64,000 nt of DNA, from the NCBI GenBank assembly GCA_033558025.1, contig JAUCEF010000017.1, positions 1 to 64,000 of the forward strand, given 5' to 3'. A program made the translations under genes and the position numbers. The notes below the pieces were generated by a model. It was not told the origin of the DNA and made no database searches. It was given only the letters and a program-made list of their open reading frames with translations. Source of the DNA: Phytophthora sp. 'mugwort'. Taxonomy: Eukaryota; Oomycota; Peronosporomycetes; Peronosporales; Peronosporaceae. Positions 19,936 to 34,586 of this stretch are shown piece after piece. Each line of letters begins with the position of its first letter. The stretch's first letter is position 1.

Positions 19936-21438
19936 TCAATGCGAACACGCGTGGATTCCGAGGGACGCCGTCAGATCCATGTGGCGCGGTCCTGGCAGCG
20001 CCTTGGTCATGATGTCCGCGAGCATGATTGAAGTCTCACAATACTCAAGCTTGACTTCGCCGCGCTTGACCTCATCACGAATGTGATGGTACTTGATATC
20101 GATGTGCTTGGGGCGACCGTGGTTCACAGGGTTCTTCGTCGTCTTGATGTACGACTGGTTGTCTTCGAGGATCTTGAGCTCTGGCCCCGATTCGTTCGCT
20201 GCCGTCAAAATCTTGCACAACAGGCTGTGAATCCACTTGCCTTCTTGGACGGCCACACTGAGCGCGATGTATTCCGCTTCGCTCGTTAATAGCGACACAC
20301 TTGACTGTTTCTTGCTTTCCCAACTGACTGGCGCGCCTATCAAAATGAACGCATAGCCCGAAGTTGACTTGCGATCGGAATGGTCGCCGGACCAGTCTGC
20401 GTTCGAGTAGCTGCGAAAGTCCACCTTGTCACCGGACTTGAAGAGATTCCATGCGACTTGGTCCCTTGTAAATAGCGGAGGATTCGCTTCACTGCAACCC
20501 AATGCTCGACTTGAGGGTTTTCCATGAAGCGCAACACATATCCCACGGCGAAAGCGATATCTGGTCGCGTCGCAGTCATCAAGTGCATGAGTGCACCCAC
20601 AGTTTCACGAAAAGGAATGTTGATCTTGGTCGGCGCGTTGCTTGGAACCAGTCGAGAGCTCAATCCGCGGGGCTTACCACAGCCTTGCAGTCATCCATTC
20701 CGAAACGCTTGAGAATATCGTCCACGTAGCGTCGTTGGCACATTGTTACACTGCCGTCATTGTCGACCAGCTCGATACCCAGATAAAGGCACACTTCCCG
20801 CTGTCGGTCATCTCAAAACGTGTCTTCAGGTCACTCTTGGTGCGTGCGATCGGTTCGGCCGAACTTATGGTTACTAATACGTCGTCCACGTACACCAGCA
20901 ACAGAACGCAGTGACCATCCACAATCTTGATGTAGAGGCACGGATCGTAGGCCGAAACTTGAAAACCGATGGAGCACACGTACTCGTCGAAGGTTTCGTT
21001 CCACACGCGCGAAGACTGCTTGAGACCGTAGATCGACTTGACCAGTTCCAGGCAGTCAAAGTTATCGTTCAGCTCGACCCCTTCTGGCACCACGCAGTAC
21101 ACGACTTCCTTCATGACGCCGTACAGAAATGCCGTTACCACGTCGAGTTGGTCCAGAGGCCAGTCGAAATACTTGGCAATTGCGATCACTATGTGGGGGG
21201 TCACGTACTTGACCACGGGCGAGAACGTCTCCGTGTAGTCGATACCGTACTTCTGCTTGAAACCCTTGGCCACCAGGCGCGCCTTGTATTTCTCGATGGA
21301 TCCGTCGGCTTTGCGCTTGATCTTGAGCACCCACTTGGTACCGATGGCACGTTGTCCGCTGGGCAACTTGGCAGCACGAAACACACCACGAAATCGCATC
21401 GACTTGAGCTCCGCGCGAACAACCTTGCGCCATTGCAC
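19936..21438 (-). pseudogene. Copia reverse transcriptase and RNase H
   Basis: RT frame 20,746-21,438 shows the Copia set: GTKWVLKIKRKADGSIEKYK, ARLVAKGFKQKYGIDYTETF, QLDVVTAFLYG (motif A), SIYGLKQSSRVWNETFDEYV and LLLVYVDDVLVT (YVDD). After a frameshift near 20,750, 20,340-20,663 carries VGALMHLMTATRPDIAFAVG. RNase H is in 19,936-20,502 (NADWSGDHSDRKSTSGYAFI, TSEAEYIALSVAVQEGKWI, GRPKHIDIKYHHIRDEVKRG, MLADIMTKALP). RT and RNase H motifs look intact apart from the frame breaks. Confidence 0.92.
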
Positions 21439-21479
21439 TTGATCAGGTCCGTTCTCCGAGTCCTTGGAATGTCGTCGGC

Positions 21480-23990
<2,511 letters not shown>

Positions 23991-23994
23991 AACC

Positions 23995-24336
23995 TGTTAA
24001 AGGTGTTGAGGTCTTGAAGCGAAGCTCGGTTGAGCGGAGGGAGTTCTGCACTTATGTGCGGGGACCGGAGTGAAGACCACTTGAGCTGAAGAAGGAAGAT
24101 TCGAAAGTGATTGATTTATCGGAGCTTACACTACCTAGTCTACCACATAGATGTGCAGCCCTGCATCCAATCATTTGGTGCATCCAATCACCAACACTCC
24201 GCACTCGTCCAATCATCCTACTCGTCTAATCATCGGTTGCGTAAACAACGTACCGTAAACATCGCGGGATCGTGTTGGACCGGTTCGGGTTAACCGGTTA
24301 CTGGTACACAGTACCAAAACCCGGCAACCCTCAATA
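23995..24336 (-). repeat. Copia 5' LTR
   Basis: 342 bp, matching 19,587-19,928 with about five substitutions (for example GATGTC/GAGGTC, AGATATG/AGATGTG and ATCGATTG/ATCGGTTG). It is followed by the ATTGG target duplication at 24,337-24,341. Confidence 0.93.
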
Positions 24337-24341
24337 ATTGG
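24337..24341. repeat. Copia target-site duplication, right copy
   Basis: ATTGG matches 19,582-19,586. Confidence 0.9.
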
Positions 24342-24492
24342 AGCATCTATTGACCGTATACAAGGGTAAACAAATTTGTCGATGGTGTAAATCAGGGTGG
24401 AATAGAGAAAGACGGGTTGCTAAAATAGGGTCACGTTGCAAACTGGGGATCGTTTAATTTAGTCGTTGGCTGTTACCTAGCCAAGCAGCAGC

Positions 24493-27400
24493 ATGAGCGG
24501 GAACGGCACTGCGCCATGTACGAAGATCGATTGGCTGAAGGGTCTACTCGACGATGACGAAGACTTGTCGGACGCCACGCCACAGCTGAAGCTGCAGGAG
24601 CATGAGCATGAGCAGAAGAAGGTGCAGGCTTCAAAAATTTCCAAGGGCGCCGACAAAAAGCTCAGAAAGAGCCCTGAGGACGAAGCTAAAATCAGCAGCA
24701 GAGATGATGCTATTATAGAAACGAGAAAGGAACAACAAGAAAGTGACAGCCGTGTTAGGAAGCAGAAACACCAGGGATGCGACTATATTGGAGGAGAGAT
24801 CGGGCCGGAACCATTTTTGACCCAGCCACGTCGCGAAAGAGGACAGAGGCATCAGCATTTGCAGCGCAGAGCACAGAGCAAAAATCATTCAGGAAAGGCT
24901 CACGCGAGTTATTCTGTGGATACGAAGGATGCAAATGGAGATAAGAGGCGTCGAAAAAAGTTTGATGAAGAGAAGGCTGACAAGATGCCGCAGCGGAAAA
25001 GATCTCATACCGAGTTGGAGACTAACGACAAGACTGACAAGACCGAGAAGGCTGCGGAACTGCAACGGAACGATCCGGTTGGCGTGGCGAAAACGAAGGC
25101 TGCAGAGTCGCGACAGCGGCGAATGAAGAAACTACAAGACCGTCGAAAAGCTACTGGTGAGCACGAGCGACTAGCAGCCGTCAAGTTGAGGCGGCATGGG
25201 TCATATGGGGCGTCGAAGTTAAAGATCAAACAGCGGGTTCAGATGCGAAAGACACAGAAACTTCCTGCAGCGGATATCTGTGCCGAAGGTAAAACACGTC
25301 CGCCCTCGGTGCCACTATCCGCCGAAGAAGCGAAGGCAGGAAAACGGATGCTTGAGCGTCAGGGTCGTGCTACAACTAAGGCCAAGAAGCAGCTCAGCGA
25401 CTTGAAATGCCTGTCAGCATTAACGTTAACGCGCCCGCGGTCTGCCGGCTCTGACAAGGAGAGGCAACAGCAACGAACGGAAGAATTATGCCCTCCAGGG
25501 ATTGTCTTCGGAGGAAATGCGGAGTTGGGTCAAAAACGACAAAGGCTGGGATATATGAAAGGACGACTTCAAAATGCTGTTGGAAGTAGAATAACGGTCA
25601 ATTTTGCAAAGGAGACAAGTGAAAACCAAGCTGCTGCTACAAAGAACGTGGGATATGCTGACGTTCGCCATGAAAATGACATAGCTGATTCTCGATCTTC
25701 TGCATGTAGTGGCACCAATAATGTCGACGGGTCTGGAAGCCAAGAGCGGCCAACGCAAAATCAAGAGCCATTCCGAGGCACAAATGCAACAGTGGATATT
25801 AAAGAAGAAGGGCAGGTAGAGTGTTCTGCGCTTCCAAGAAGCGCGTCCGGGAAGCCAGTAAAATCACAAGAAAAAGATGAACAATCAATCAGCAGCGATC
25901 AAAACAACATATTGCTGGATGCGGCGCCAATTCCAAGAAAATCTACTATAAATACTTCAACTGTCACAAGTGGTGCATCGTTTGTGATCCCCAAGAGATC
26001 TCTCACAAATCATGACAGGCGGGCTGAGGCTCAGTGGGCGGCGCAAGCAATTCCGGCTGACTTCCGTAGTGATCACAACCCTTTAGTGTCCCCCGTTCAC
26101 GTTACAGTAAAACCGCTGTCATCCGATGAGCTAAGCCCGCAACTTTCTAATCGGGACCCGATTCGGTCGCAGCGGAAGAAGACTAAAAATCCCGTACCCG
26201 TGAAAAACTCACTGCTATCAGCACACGACAAAGCCCTCATGCGCCTGGCGAGAAAGCGTAACTCCATCTTCTTAGCAGCTGCAGAGTTGACAGCTCAGCC
26301 ATCTCCAGTTGATAATACGGTACCAGTCACACGCATGACGGGGTATGAAATTTGTGATGCCGATGGCAATGTACTGCCCGATTTGATTACACGATTGAGC
26401 TGTGCTACGAAGCATGAGATGGCAGCGAACAAGGATTCGTTTTCCGGTCCATTTTTTGGTGTCTCGCTAGCTGCTCCGAAGGCTAAACGAAATGTCGGTC
26501 AAACCATAGACGAGTGTGCTGATGTGGAGGGTCGAAGATTAAATTGCTACGAGGAACTGCGTTTTGAACGACCGGAAGATAGGGAGTTTTACCAGCGACG
26601 CATGTACGGCACAACGTTTATACCGCAGCATCTGCGCGGACGAGCAACGTTAATCGTTCGAAGTGCACGCTTTGAGCGGAAATCCACGGGTATTCGATTT
26701 AACCAGGGCCGCGATCGGGAGGAATTCGCAGCGTCATTGAGCAAACGCTACACTTTCAAAAAATCAGTACCACGCTGCGAAATCCCGCGAGAAAACTGGC
26801 TAAAGCTGACGAGAAATCAACCTGGTGCCGTGTATTTGCACTATAACAACCATGAGGACGCTGAGAGAGCGTCATATTTGTTTCGCGATGACGCCGGGAA
26901 TCCTTTGGAGCTTAAATGTGAGCGCAAAACTCGCCTCGTGTACAATCGGGGGTCCTCTCAGGCCAATGGAATCGGATATCATCGTACACCAAGGCGATCC
27001 TGTTCAAGTGAACGAAGCTTACCAAAGTCATCCCCGCAGTCATCACAGGGTGATAGCGCACGTAACACTCCGCGATGGCAACGTGAACGCCAACGGGCTA
27101 CAAATCGGTATTCGAGATATGACCGAACACCCTCGGAAGGAAGAGAGGACCGGTACAATCCGTCAGCCGGTGGACGTAGAGCAAGATCAAGAAGTTGGTC
27201 ACGTTCCATGTCCACGCGCCTTCTTAGCAAGCAGCAGCATGATTCAGCAGCAAAAGGAAGCGGTAGTGAAACCGAAAACGATGCAGTAGCGGCTGGAACC
27301 AGCGCGCTTTTATCGTCAACGAATTTGAAATTGGCTCCAGGTGGTCGTGAAGACTGCGCTGCTGTGAAGAAAATTGCCCATACAGAACCATGGGGTTCGA

Positions 27401-27984
27401 ACAGTACGAGCAAGGGTGATAACGATGAAGATGCAGAAGCAAATGCAGAGAAACGACTCGCACAGTCGATAGCCCTATCTTCTCCACGGACAATACCCAA
27501 AGGCAAAGATCACCATGAACAGCAGCTAGAAAGCAGCGAAGGAGAGCAAGAAGAAGGCGAAATTGAGAGCAGCATCATACCTGTGACTGAAACAACAGGT
27601 CGAAATAACGTGAGAAGAGGAATGCAGCGCAGTTGGTCTCCTTGTAGAAGTTGGCAGCAACTGGACGACGTACAATCTCACCAGCGGCAAGAAGATTACC
27701 GTGATCGTCCATACGAGCAGTACTACAACCGTGTCCCCCACAGGCGTCAATCAAGGTCAAGATCGAGATCGCGTCCACGATCACGCGGGGGTGGGCGTGA
27801 CGATGGGTGGGAAGGCTCATATACTAAGGAGCGTCGCTATCGGGAGTACGGTCCTGTCGCTGACTATGATAACGACGGCCATGGGCGGCGCATGTATTCG
27901 GTCGAACTGAATCGCTATGAGGGACGCGACTATCGCGATAGACGATACAACGACCGCATGGGCATCGCATACTCGAGACCATAG
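24493..27984 (+). CDS. Large lysine-rich, RS-tail nuclear protein (hypothetical)
   Basis: An intact 1,163-residue intronless frame. The first ~300 residues are highly charged (Lys/Glu/Gln/Arg) with long helical, coiled-coil-like runs and several basic clusters. Residues ~320-620 are low complexity. A more globular part at ~690-830 includes EFYQRRMYGTTFIPQHLRGR, RATLIVRSARFERKSTGIRF and GAVYLHYNNHEDAERASYLF. The last could be a diverged RRM-like fold, but I cannot confirm it. From ~840 the protein is Arg/Ser-rich (RRQSRSRSRSRPRSRGGGRD) and ends in Arg/Tyr-rich repeats. RS domains are typical of pre-mRNA splicing and other nuclear RNA factors, so a nuclear RNA role is inferred, not shown. The first ATG (24,493) lies 151 bp from the Copia target duplication, so promoter sequence upstream is short or displaced. 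I do not recognise a named orthologue. Confidence 0.85.
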   Translation: MSGNGTAPCTKIDWLKGLLDDDEDLSDATPQLKLQEHEHEQKKVQASKISKGADKKLRKSPEDEAKISSRDDAIIETRKEQQESDSRVRKQKHQGCDYIGGEIGPEPFLTQPRRERGQRHQHLQRRAQSKNHSGKAHASYSVDTKDANGDKRRRKKFDEEKADKMPQRKRSHTELETNDKTDKTEKAAELQRNDPVGVAKTKAAESRQRRMKKLQDRRKATGEHERLAAVKLRRHGSYGASKLKIKQRVQMRKTQKLPAADICAEGKTRPPSVPLSAEEAKAGKRMLERQGRATTKAKKQLSDLKCLSALTLTRPRSAGSDKERQQQRTEELCPPGIVFGGNAELGQKRQRLGYMKGRLQNAVGSRITVNFAKETSENQAAATKNVGYADVRHENDIADSRSSACSGTNNVDGSGSQERPTQNQEPFRGTNATVDIKEEGQVECSALPRSASGKPVKSQEKDEQSISSDQNNILLDAAPIPRKSTINTSTVTSGASFVIPKRSLTNHDRRAEAQWAAQAIPADFRSDHNPLVSPVHVTVKPLSSDELSPQLSNRDPIRSQRKKTKNPVPVKNSLLSAHDKALMRLARKRNSIFLAAAELTAQPSPVDNTVPVTRMTGYEICDADGNVLPDLITRLSCATKHEMAANKDSFSGPFFGVSLAAPKAKRNVGQTIDECADVEGRRLNCYEELRFERPEDREFYQRRMYGTTFIPQHLRGRATLIVRSARFERKSTGIRFNQGRDREEFAASLSKRYTFKKSVPRCEIPRENWLKLTRNQPGAVYLHYNNHEDAERASYLFRDDAGNPLELKCERKTRLVYNRGSSQANGIGYHRTPRRSCSSERSLPKSSPQSSQGDSARNTPRWQRERQRATNRYSRYDRTPSEGREDRYNPSAGGRRARSRSWSRSMSTRLLSKQQHDSAAKGSGSETENDAVAAGTSALLSSTNLKLAPGGREDCAAVKKIAHTEPWGSNSTSKGDNDEDAEANAEKRLAQSIALSSPRTIPKGKDHHEQQLESSEGEQEEGEIESSIIPVTETTGRNNVRRGMQRSWSPCRSWQQLDDVQSHQRQEDYRDRPYEQYYNRVPHRRQSRSRSRSRPRSRGGGRDDGWEGSYTKERRYREYGPVADYDNDGHGRRMYSVELNRYEGRDYRDRRYNDRMGIAYSRP

Positions 27985-30900
27985 TGATAGATGGACTGAT
28001 AGCGGACTCATTGCGAATGGTGATTGCCATACTCGGCGTCAAGATATTATTTACCCTACGTAAGAATCCACTATATTTCCGTTTGTCATTCACTAATAGT
28101 GGTAGCAATTGTGCAGCAACAAGAATATTGTTTATTAGCCAGCTCACGAGCAAGGTTTGAAGCAGCCAATCAAAGCGAAGACAATTGACTACCCCAAATT
28201 GAAGTTGCAGCAACTTCTTTTTTTTCAACAGGTAGTTTCCGCAGCGCAAGTTTGCCTACAGCTCTTCCCTCCGCCACCCCATAGTGGCGTCACTATGAAC
28301 AGTACAAGATGCCGCGATTATCTGATCGTTTGCAACAGGCTGCATTGTTGAAGGCCTCATCAGCACCAAACAAATCCATCATTGCAGCGACGCATGCTAC
28401 GTGTGCTTCACGTTCATATCCAGCCCTGCTATACGTCTAAAATCCACCCTTTCCGTTTGTTTTAGCGACTTTTTTGCAGTCCTTTCACCAGCATTTTGCT
28501 GACCTCGAAGGTTTGCTGTGTTCTGCCGCTTTTGATGATGATAAAATTGCGGATTTACCGTTGCTAGAGCCGGTAGAAGCTGATATATTGCCTCGCAAGG
28601 GGCTGACACTTCCATGGCGGGACTCGGAGCTAGAAAGTTCGCTGTCTCTGTCGATCATGGCGTGAAGGCTGTTCATACGCTCTGAATTACCGCACGTGGT
28701 CTTCCCCGAGCGATAACACCATGAGCCACGCACTGGAGATTCCTCTCGCTGTAATCAGTATCCGCTCTGAGCGGCGTCACTCCGAGACCAGCGGCAGCTG
28801 AAAACTCGGACGGGATCAGCGGTTGTGACTTAACGTGGCCGGCCTGATGGGTGCTCACGGGTCTCTCGGTATCGACTGGATCAATACGGCGGCAGATGAC
28901 GCCGATTTCGTCACTCATTCTTGGTGCTGGGGCCGGACTTGAAGGTTGTACCTGCGCGACTTCATGGCCGACAGCTACAGCATCGGATGACGAGGCACCG
29001 TGCTGTCTAAACGTTCGGCTCGAGGCGTGGGGGAGTCCTGGCGCGGTCGCTTGGTACTGGGGCGCGTGGCCTTGACTTGCCCCCCATGATGCCCGCGAGT
29101 CGGTGCTGCAACTTACGATCTGCGCGCATATAACATTCCTTATTGTTGCTGCAAGCCTAACTGCACGAGTTTTGCACTTAGCAGATATTTTTTCTCGCCA
29201 CTTGAAAATATTTCCGTCTTGCTGCATGAAAAAAAATCTTCTTGTTGCTGCACAATTGACTACCACTATTGTACAACAGTATTAAATACTACTCAGTACA
29301 CTTTTTAATTACTTAAAAGTATAGTCTGGCAGACTGGCAGACTACAATTTTAAGTAATTAAAAAATGACAAAGTCTGCCACAGTATAACACCGTGCTGAC
29401 TTTTTGCTACTTACCGTATGTAGTGTTGTTTGTGGTGCCAATTGATTTAAGCTGCTATACAGTTCTAAACTGCGTTTTACTAAATACGGATAGTTGCCTC
29501 TTTATTCTGCCAAAAAAATGATCTTGCCATTTACTTACTGTAAAACTTATGTGGGGCACTATTACATATGGGGCACTATTAAAGGGATGGGCAATCAAAA
29601 CGTGTCATTATCAATGTGAATCATGTTCAGTTAGGAAGTCATAGTTTTATGTGCTTCGAGCATGTCGTTAGAGATCGATCTCGACAACAAAAAATAGCCA
29701 TCGACGGAGTCCCTGCTGATCGATACCACTTCGCTGGGTTTGCAGACGCAGCACGGTGCTTACCAAGCACTTCTGCGAAAGCGTTCTCGTAGACGGAGTG
29801 GGTGGTCAGCGGCAGTTGATCATCCGACCCGAGAAAGCAGAGTCAACGACGAGCAGAATGGTGTTTGGCTGCACTATGGAAAAGTAATACCCCATGGCCA
29901 TGATTTATGCGGGTTCCGATCTGATAAATCTGGAAATTCTGATAATTAACCTCATAGGTGATGCATTATTAAAGGGATGGGTCACTATCGCATGTTCCCA
30001 CATATCTGGTGGCATTATTAGAGGGATGGGGCACAATCTCGGATGGCGACTCCTTTTTTGTTCAGCCGTAGGTGCGACGGGGCTTGGTGGCTGCTTGAGG
30101 CGAGGATGAGGGTTCGCTTTAGGCAGCGGTTTGAAAATGGAACGGTTGGGTTCAAAAGTTAAGGTCGTCGCGGTATACTTTAGGATGTGTATAATATATT
30201 TCTATTCGTATCAATTCTATCGGATTCATAGGAGGTATTTGCCTTGGAAAGGGTGCTGTATATACAATTAGGCATTCCTCTTTCTATACTACCGCCGCGT
30301 AGTTCATAATAGACAGATGAACAGGACACAATCGATGGGTAATGTGCCGGGGTCACAGAGCACCTTGCGAGATGAAATATTCAGCAGAGTATACAAACTC
30401 TCAGTGAACGACGGGCCATAAATCCGCGGCCTAAGGACTAAAAAGTAACCAAAAAAAGAAAGTAGATTTAAGACGGAATATGTATAGATGTTTTAGCTTA
30501 ACTTGAAATACAAACTACTAGTTACCTATGATGATAATATAACATAGAGAGCCGCCAATTGGGTGGCTCAAAGAGCAACTGTTCTAGCGTACCACCGTTT
30601 TGTGCACGTTTTATCATCGGTGTTGTCCACACCACATTACACCGACACGCTACTATTTATGTAACCCTGTTACAGATAGGGCACAACTCTAAGAAATGAC
30701 AAGAGTCGTATAATTGCGTCTTTTGTCTCTGCCTGGCGTTAGAATCGATATTTGTTTCTGTTTCATTTTCGGAAATGACTTGCCAAGCGGTGGAAGGGGT
30801 CTATCACAGCTACGATATTTACCATGTTCATCGTAAGACGGCGACAGCCATAATAATATAAACGTCCGCACAAACCTTCTCGGTAAACTGGCTGTAGCGA

Positions 30901-33900
30901 TCGCGGATATAGCTGTCCAACTGTCTCTCTACGCTCTTTGGAGGCATTGGGCAAAACCCTGCATCGTCTTTGTCGCGGCTTGAATGTCAGCAAGCTTCAT
31001 GACGACAGAATGGCCTGCGGTACATCGATTGAGGGGTGTTGTAACTCGGTTTGTCCTCGAGGTACTCGCTATCAACTTAGGAGGACAAGCACTTCCCGAC
31101 CGATTAGACGCCACGTTCAGGGTTGGCATCAAGGTAATGAGGAGGCCGAAGAAAGGCTTCCAGTTTGCTTTGTTTTTGCTGTTTTGGGGTTGGTATGAAG
31201 ACTGGCCCAGTCTTCAGCGCAACCGTAGATCCTGGGCACACTCGATACCGGACATGCCCACCTTGCTTCTACTCCACGGGCTCGCTGCAGAACGGGTGAT
31301 TCCTGTTTCCACAAAGGTCACACGAATGGGAGACACTCGTTGTGTCTTCTCCGCAGCCACTGCACGTACTTACCATCCTATCGTCCTTTCGCTTTTACTA
31401 CGGTATATTTCCCGCAAATAAGAGTGAGACAGAATCTTCTGCAGAGCGTCTGCAATTACTGTGGGCTGGTGGGGCTTCGCTCGGGGAGAGCAAATAGTGT
31501 GGCCCATGTTATTACGCCCACATCATCTGCGTACCCACACTAATTACACTTTCTTGCTCTAGTGATACGCGTTTTTTTTTACCTTTCAATTCATGCAATC
31601 TTGCGGGTTGGATGTTCTTCTCGTTCGGTTGGATAATGCTCTTCTCCTTCTTCTAGTACACAAAGCTAGCCGGGTCGCGCTACTGCTCATTTTCCTTCTG
31701 TGAGATACGATTCATTCTCCATGGTCTTAAGCTTCCCGTTGAGAATTTGATAAGCTACAGTGAGCTCCTCCAGCGTATGGTTTGCTTTGAGTCGAGCATG
31801 CCCACTGTAACGTTTTCTTGCTTCTTAATCCTTATTCTGCTAAAAACGTCGCGGATGACAGCCTGCCTCGACTGGAAATCGACGTCAGCAAGATAAGGAG
31901 TCCGGCACAACCTCCAGGGTGGTTCTAATCAGCGCGAAAGGCAGGGTTCGTGGCTTTCCGCCTGCCATCTTCGGGTTGGTACTAGTATTTTTGAAAATGA
32001 AGCAAGCTCATGCTGGATTTTGGCTTTCTGACGTGTCTTTACAACGGTCATCCATTTGTACCACCTCACAAAATATTATTTTGTCCACAATATCCATGGA
32101 TTGTGTCTTGTGCGTCCACCGAAAATATCAGTCGACGGTATGAGGCACGAGCCCGTTGGGTATGCTAAGCCGTCGGTCAGACGCTCTATGCTGAAAACTC
32201 ATAGGAACTATATTAACAAACATTATGTAGGAACACCGGGCTTTCGCGGGAGGACACAAAATATATGTCAGTCTTCTTACGGAGGTGGAATAGATGTGAG
32301 AGCGATGGAGTACCGGGCCCAGTTGAAGCCCTCTCCCCGGAGCTTGAGCCAACACTGAGCAACGATTATACCGACAAAGCTGGCCGGTAAGAATATCCTA
32401 ACCTTCGAACTCGGGCCATCACGGATGGAGACATGGAGAAGCTTACAGCAGGGAACTATGCCAAAGCGACGACACGGATACTGGAATGAAAAGAGGTCAG
32501 CGAACGCCTCACCTCAATATTAGGAGGAAAGTGTCGAATGGTAGTAACTATTTACGCCGACAGTTTCTATCTTGATGATAACTTGCCACGACGAGAGAAT
32601 CTTTTCCTAGCAACGAGTCAAGTCGAAGTGAAAGAACGAGGGGAATCAACCAGGTCCTTACTTGCTTCGTCTCATATTTTATCGCATATCACCGCTTCAG
32701 TAGATCGGGTTCTCAGCTGAGCCACTCGCAACGCCAAAGTGCCAGACGGAAGCGAAGCTGATTCGGTGAAAGCATTTTGTCGAATCCCAGCTTTGTGGAC
32801 TTGGCTTGAAACGACTGCAGATGAGCTCGGAATCAGGTGTACCTTCTATCTCCCCCTTCTCTTGAGCTTTAACGACGTCGAAGCAGTCGACTCCGTTGCA
32901 GCTGCGCTTGGAGAAGCCGAGCTCGTTGAACTTGACTTATGTAGAGGCGACCTTTTGGTCGCCGAGTTCTAGGAAGCTGGGTTGTTAGACACTAATTTTC
33001 TGACCGCCGAGCTTGGGGAAGCCGCTGAGTCCAAAGAAGCTGGCCTCTACGATGCTGGGTACTTGGAAATCGACGCTTGAGGCTTCAACTTTCGGGAACT
33101 GAGTTCTTTGGAGCCGAGTTAGCCTCAGAATACACCTGCGCGGGGACAGACCCGTATACACCACGGTCTGGAGAATAACAGAAGGAGAAGTAACTTGGGT
33201 CTCATTCCAAGCCGAATCACGTCGAATTCGCTTGGGAATTGGTCGAGAAGGTGATTGACGAAGGCGTTTACTACCCTCCTGTTTTCGTGGTGGGGAACTG
33301 CGGAGCATCCGAAGCCAGCTGGGAAGGTTCCGATAACTGGCTAGAGACTTTTGGGAACCATCGGAAGACCTCTATTTTCCTCATTGGATTCGATATCGTC
33401 GTTCTCATCATCATCGAAGCAAACCATCTGGGCGATGAGTTCTCGAGAGATTGTGAGGGATGGCTAACTTCCTCCTGCTCCAAATTAGGAAAGTAAACAT
33501 CCAGAAGAGGGATGCTGATGCACCAGATAGATCTGCATCTCGGAGATCACGACTCCCAGTTGACTAGCCGTTCACAGAACCCAGAGTCATGATGTCAGAT
33601 GTCTCAAATCCTCAAGCGGGACTCGGCTGATAGCCTTGGAGGTGACAGACTCAGCCCGGGAAGAAAGACGCAAAGGCGACGAAACGGCGCCTTCACTTTG
33701 TCCGGCGAGGGAACGACAATCTTCGACATTGTAATGCGGATACGAAGCTTTGTTTTGTGGTGTGACACGGGTCACACCAGCCAAGTCAGACGGCGTCTGG
33801 GATCGGGATTCGGCTGCGGAAAATACAAGCTGAGTAGTCGCAGCCGGAGGAACAGAGTAACGCGGCGGAACGGAATCTACCTAACTCGGCGAAGTCAATA

Positions 33901-34586
33901 CAGCACGGTATACGCTGCACTGGACAACGAGGGCGGACTCGGTTGAGTACTCGATGGAGCCGACTGAAGCGTAGCAGATCCGGGTACAGAAGGAAGGGTC
34001 ACCGGTACGATGCGATTTTGGCGATAACGACTCTCCAAAACTCGATGGAGTCGACCAGTGGCAGTCGAAGTCGGCTCTAAACCCGGCACCTTCACGTGAG
34101 GAGGGGTGGATATGTCCACGGCACGCGCAGCCAAGTTCCGTTGTCCAGTTGGAACCGAAAGAGGCGGTCGTGAACTCGGTGGAAAATCCAGTAGTGCTGA
34201 TGGCGGTAAACAGGAGTTTCGCCGAGAGGTCGCCACAGATCTTGGTTTGCGAGGAGAAAAACAAAACTGATGAGAACTTGGCCGAGCTCCAATTCGCAGA
34301 GTGATCTTGCGAGGTTCATCAGGCCGCACGAATGCAATCTCCGGCCAGCGAGCGTCGAGGAGCCGACACAGCCGAGCATTCAAGGCGAGATCACTGGGGT
34401 GAGACCAGAAGCATCAAGTCCGGAATTCGCTATCATATCCACTTCAGGGTCCGCCACTGAAATCTGACTGTGATGACGGAGGATACCTCGAGGCGGGTGA
34501 TGATACGTATCTGGGCCTCGATCGACTCATTTGTCAACCGGAGTGTTCAGTCCATTGCTTCCAGAGGTCACCAAACGGTCTCCCTA
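27985..34586. other. 6.6 kb without a recognisable gene
   Basis: Frames here are short and none carries a recognised motif. The longest (minus 28,673-29,266; plus 30,984-31,421; minus 33,895-34,383) have low-complexity or mixed composition and are probably not genes. Around 31,710-31,900 a minus frame (EELTVAYQILNGKLKTMENE) looks like a short coiled-coil coding remnant. Around 32,860-33,110 the plus strand encodes acidic Glu-Ala-Gly-Leu runs with stops. The words ATTAAAGGGATGGG and ATTAGAGGGATGGGG recur at ~29,578, ~29,968 and ~30,016. I read the region as old transposon debris. Confidence 0.5.
29301..29365. repeat. Short inverted repeat, MITE-like
   Basis: Arms 29,301-29,332 and 29,334-29,365 are reverse complements with about four mismatches (CTTTTTAATTACTTAAAAG against TTTTAAGTAATTAAAAAA) and almost no spacer. 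The flanking GTCTGCCA also repeats. It may be a fold-back miniature transposon or a strong hairpin. Confidence 0.7.

Noticed and set aside
26979..27506. Minus-strand frame opposite the RS-rich gene
   Set aside because: Mirror of an intact plus-strand gene with biased codons; no independent support.
28673..29266. 197-residue minus-strand frame
   Set aside because: No recognised motif, mixed low-complexity composition and surrounding debris, so there is not enough to call a gene.
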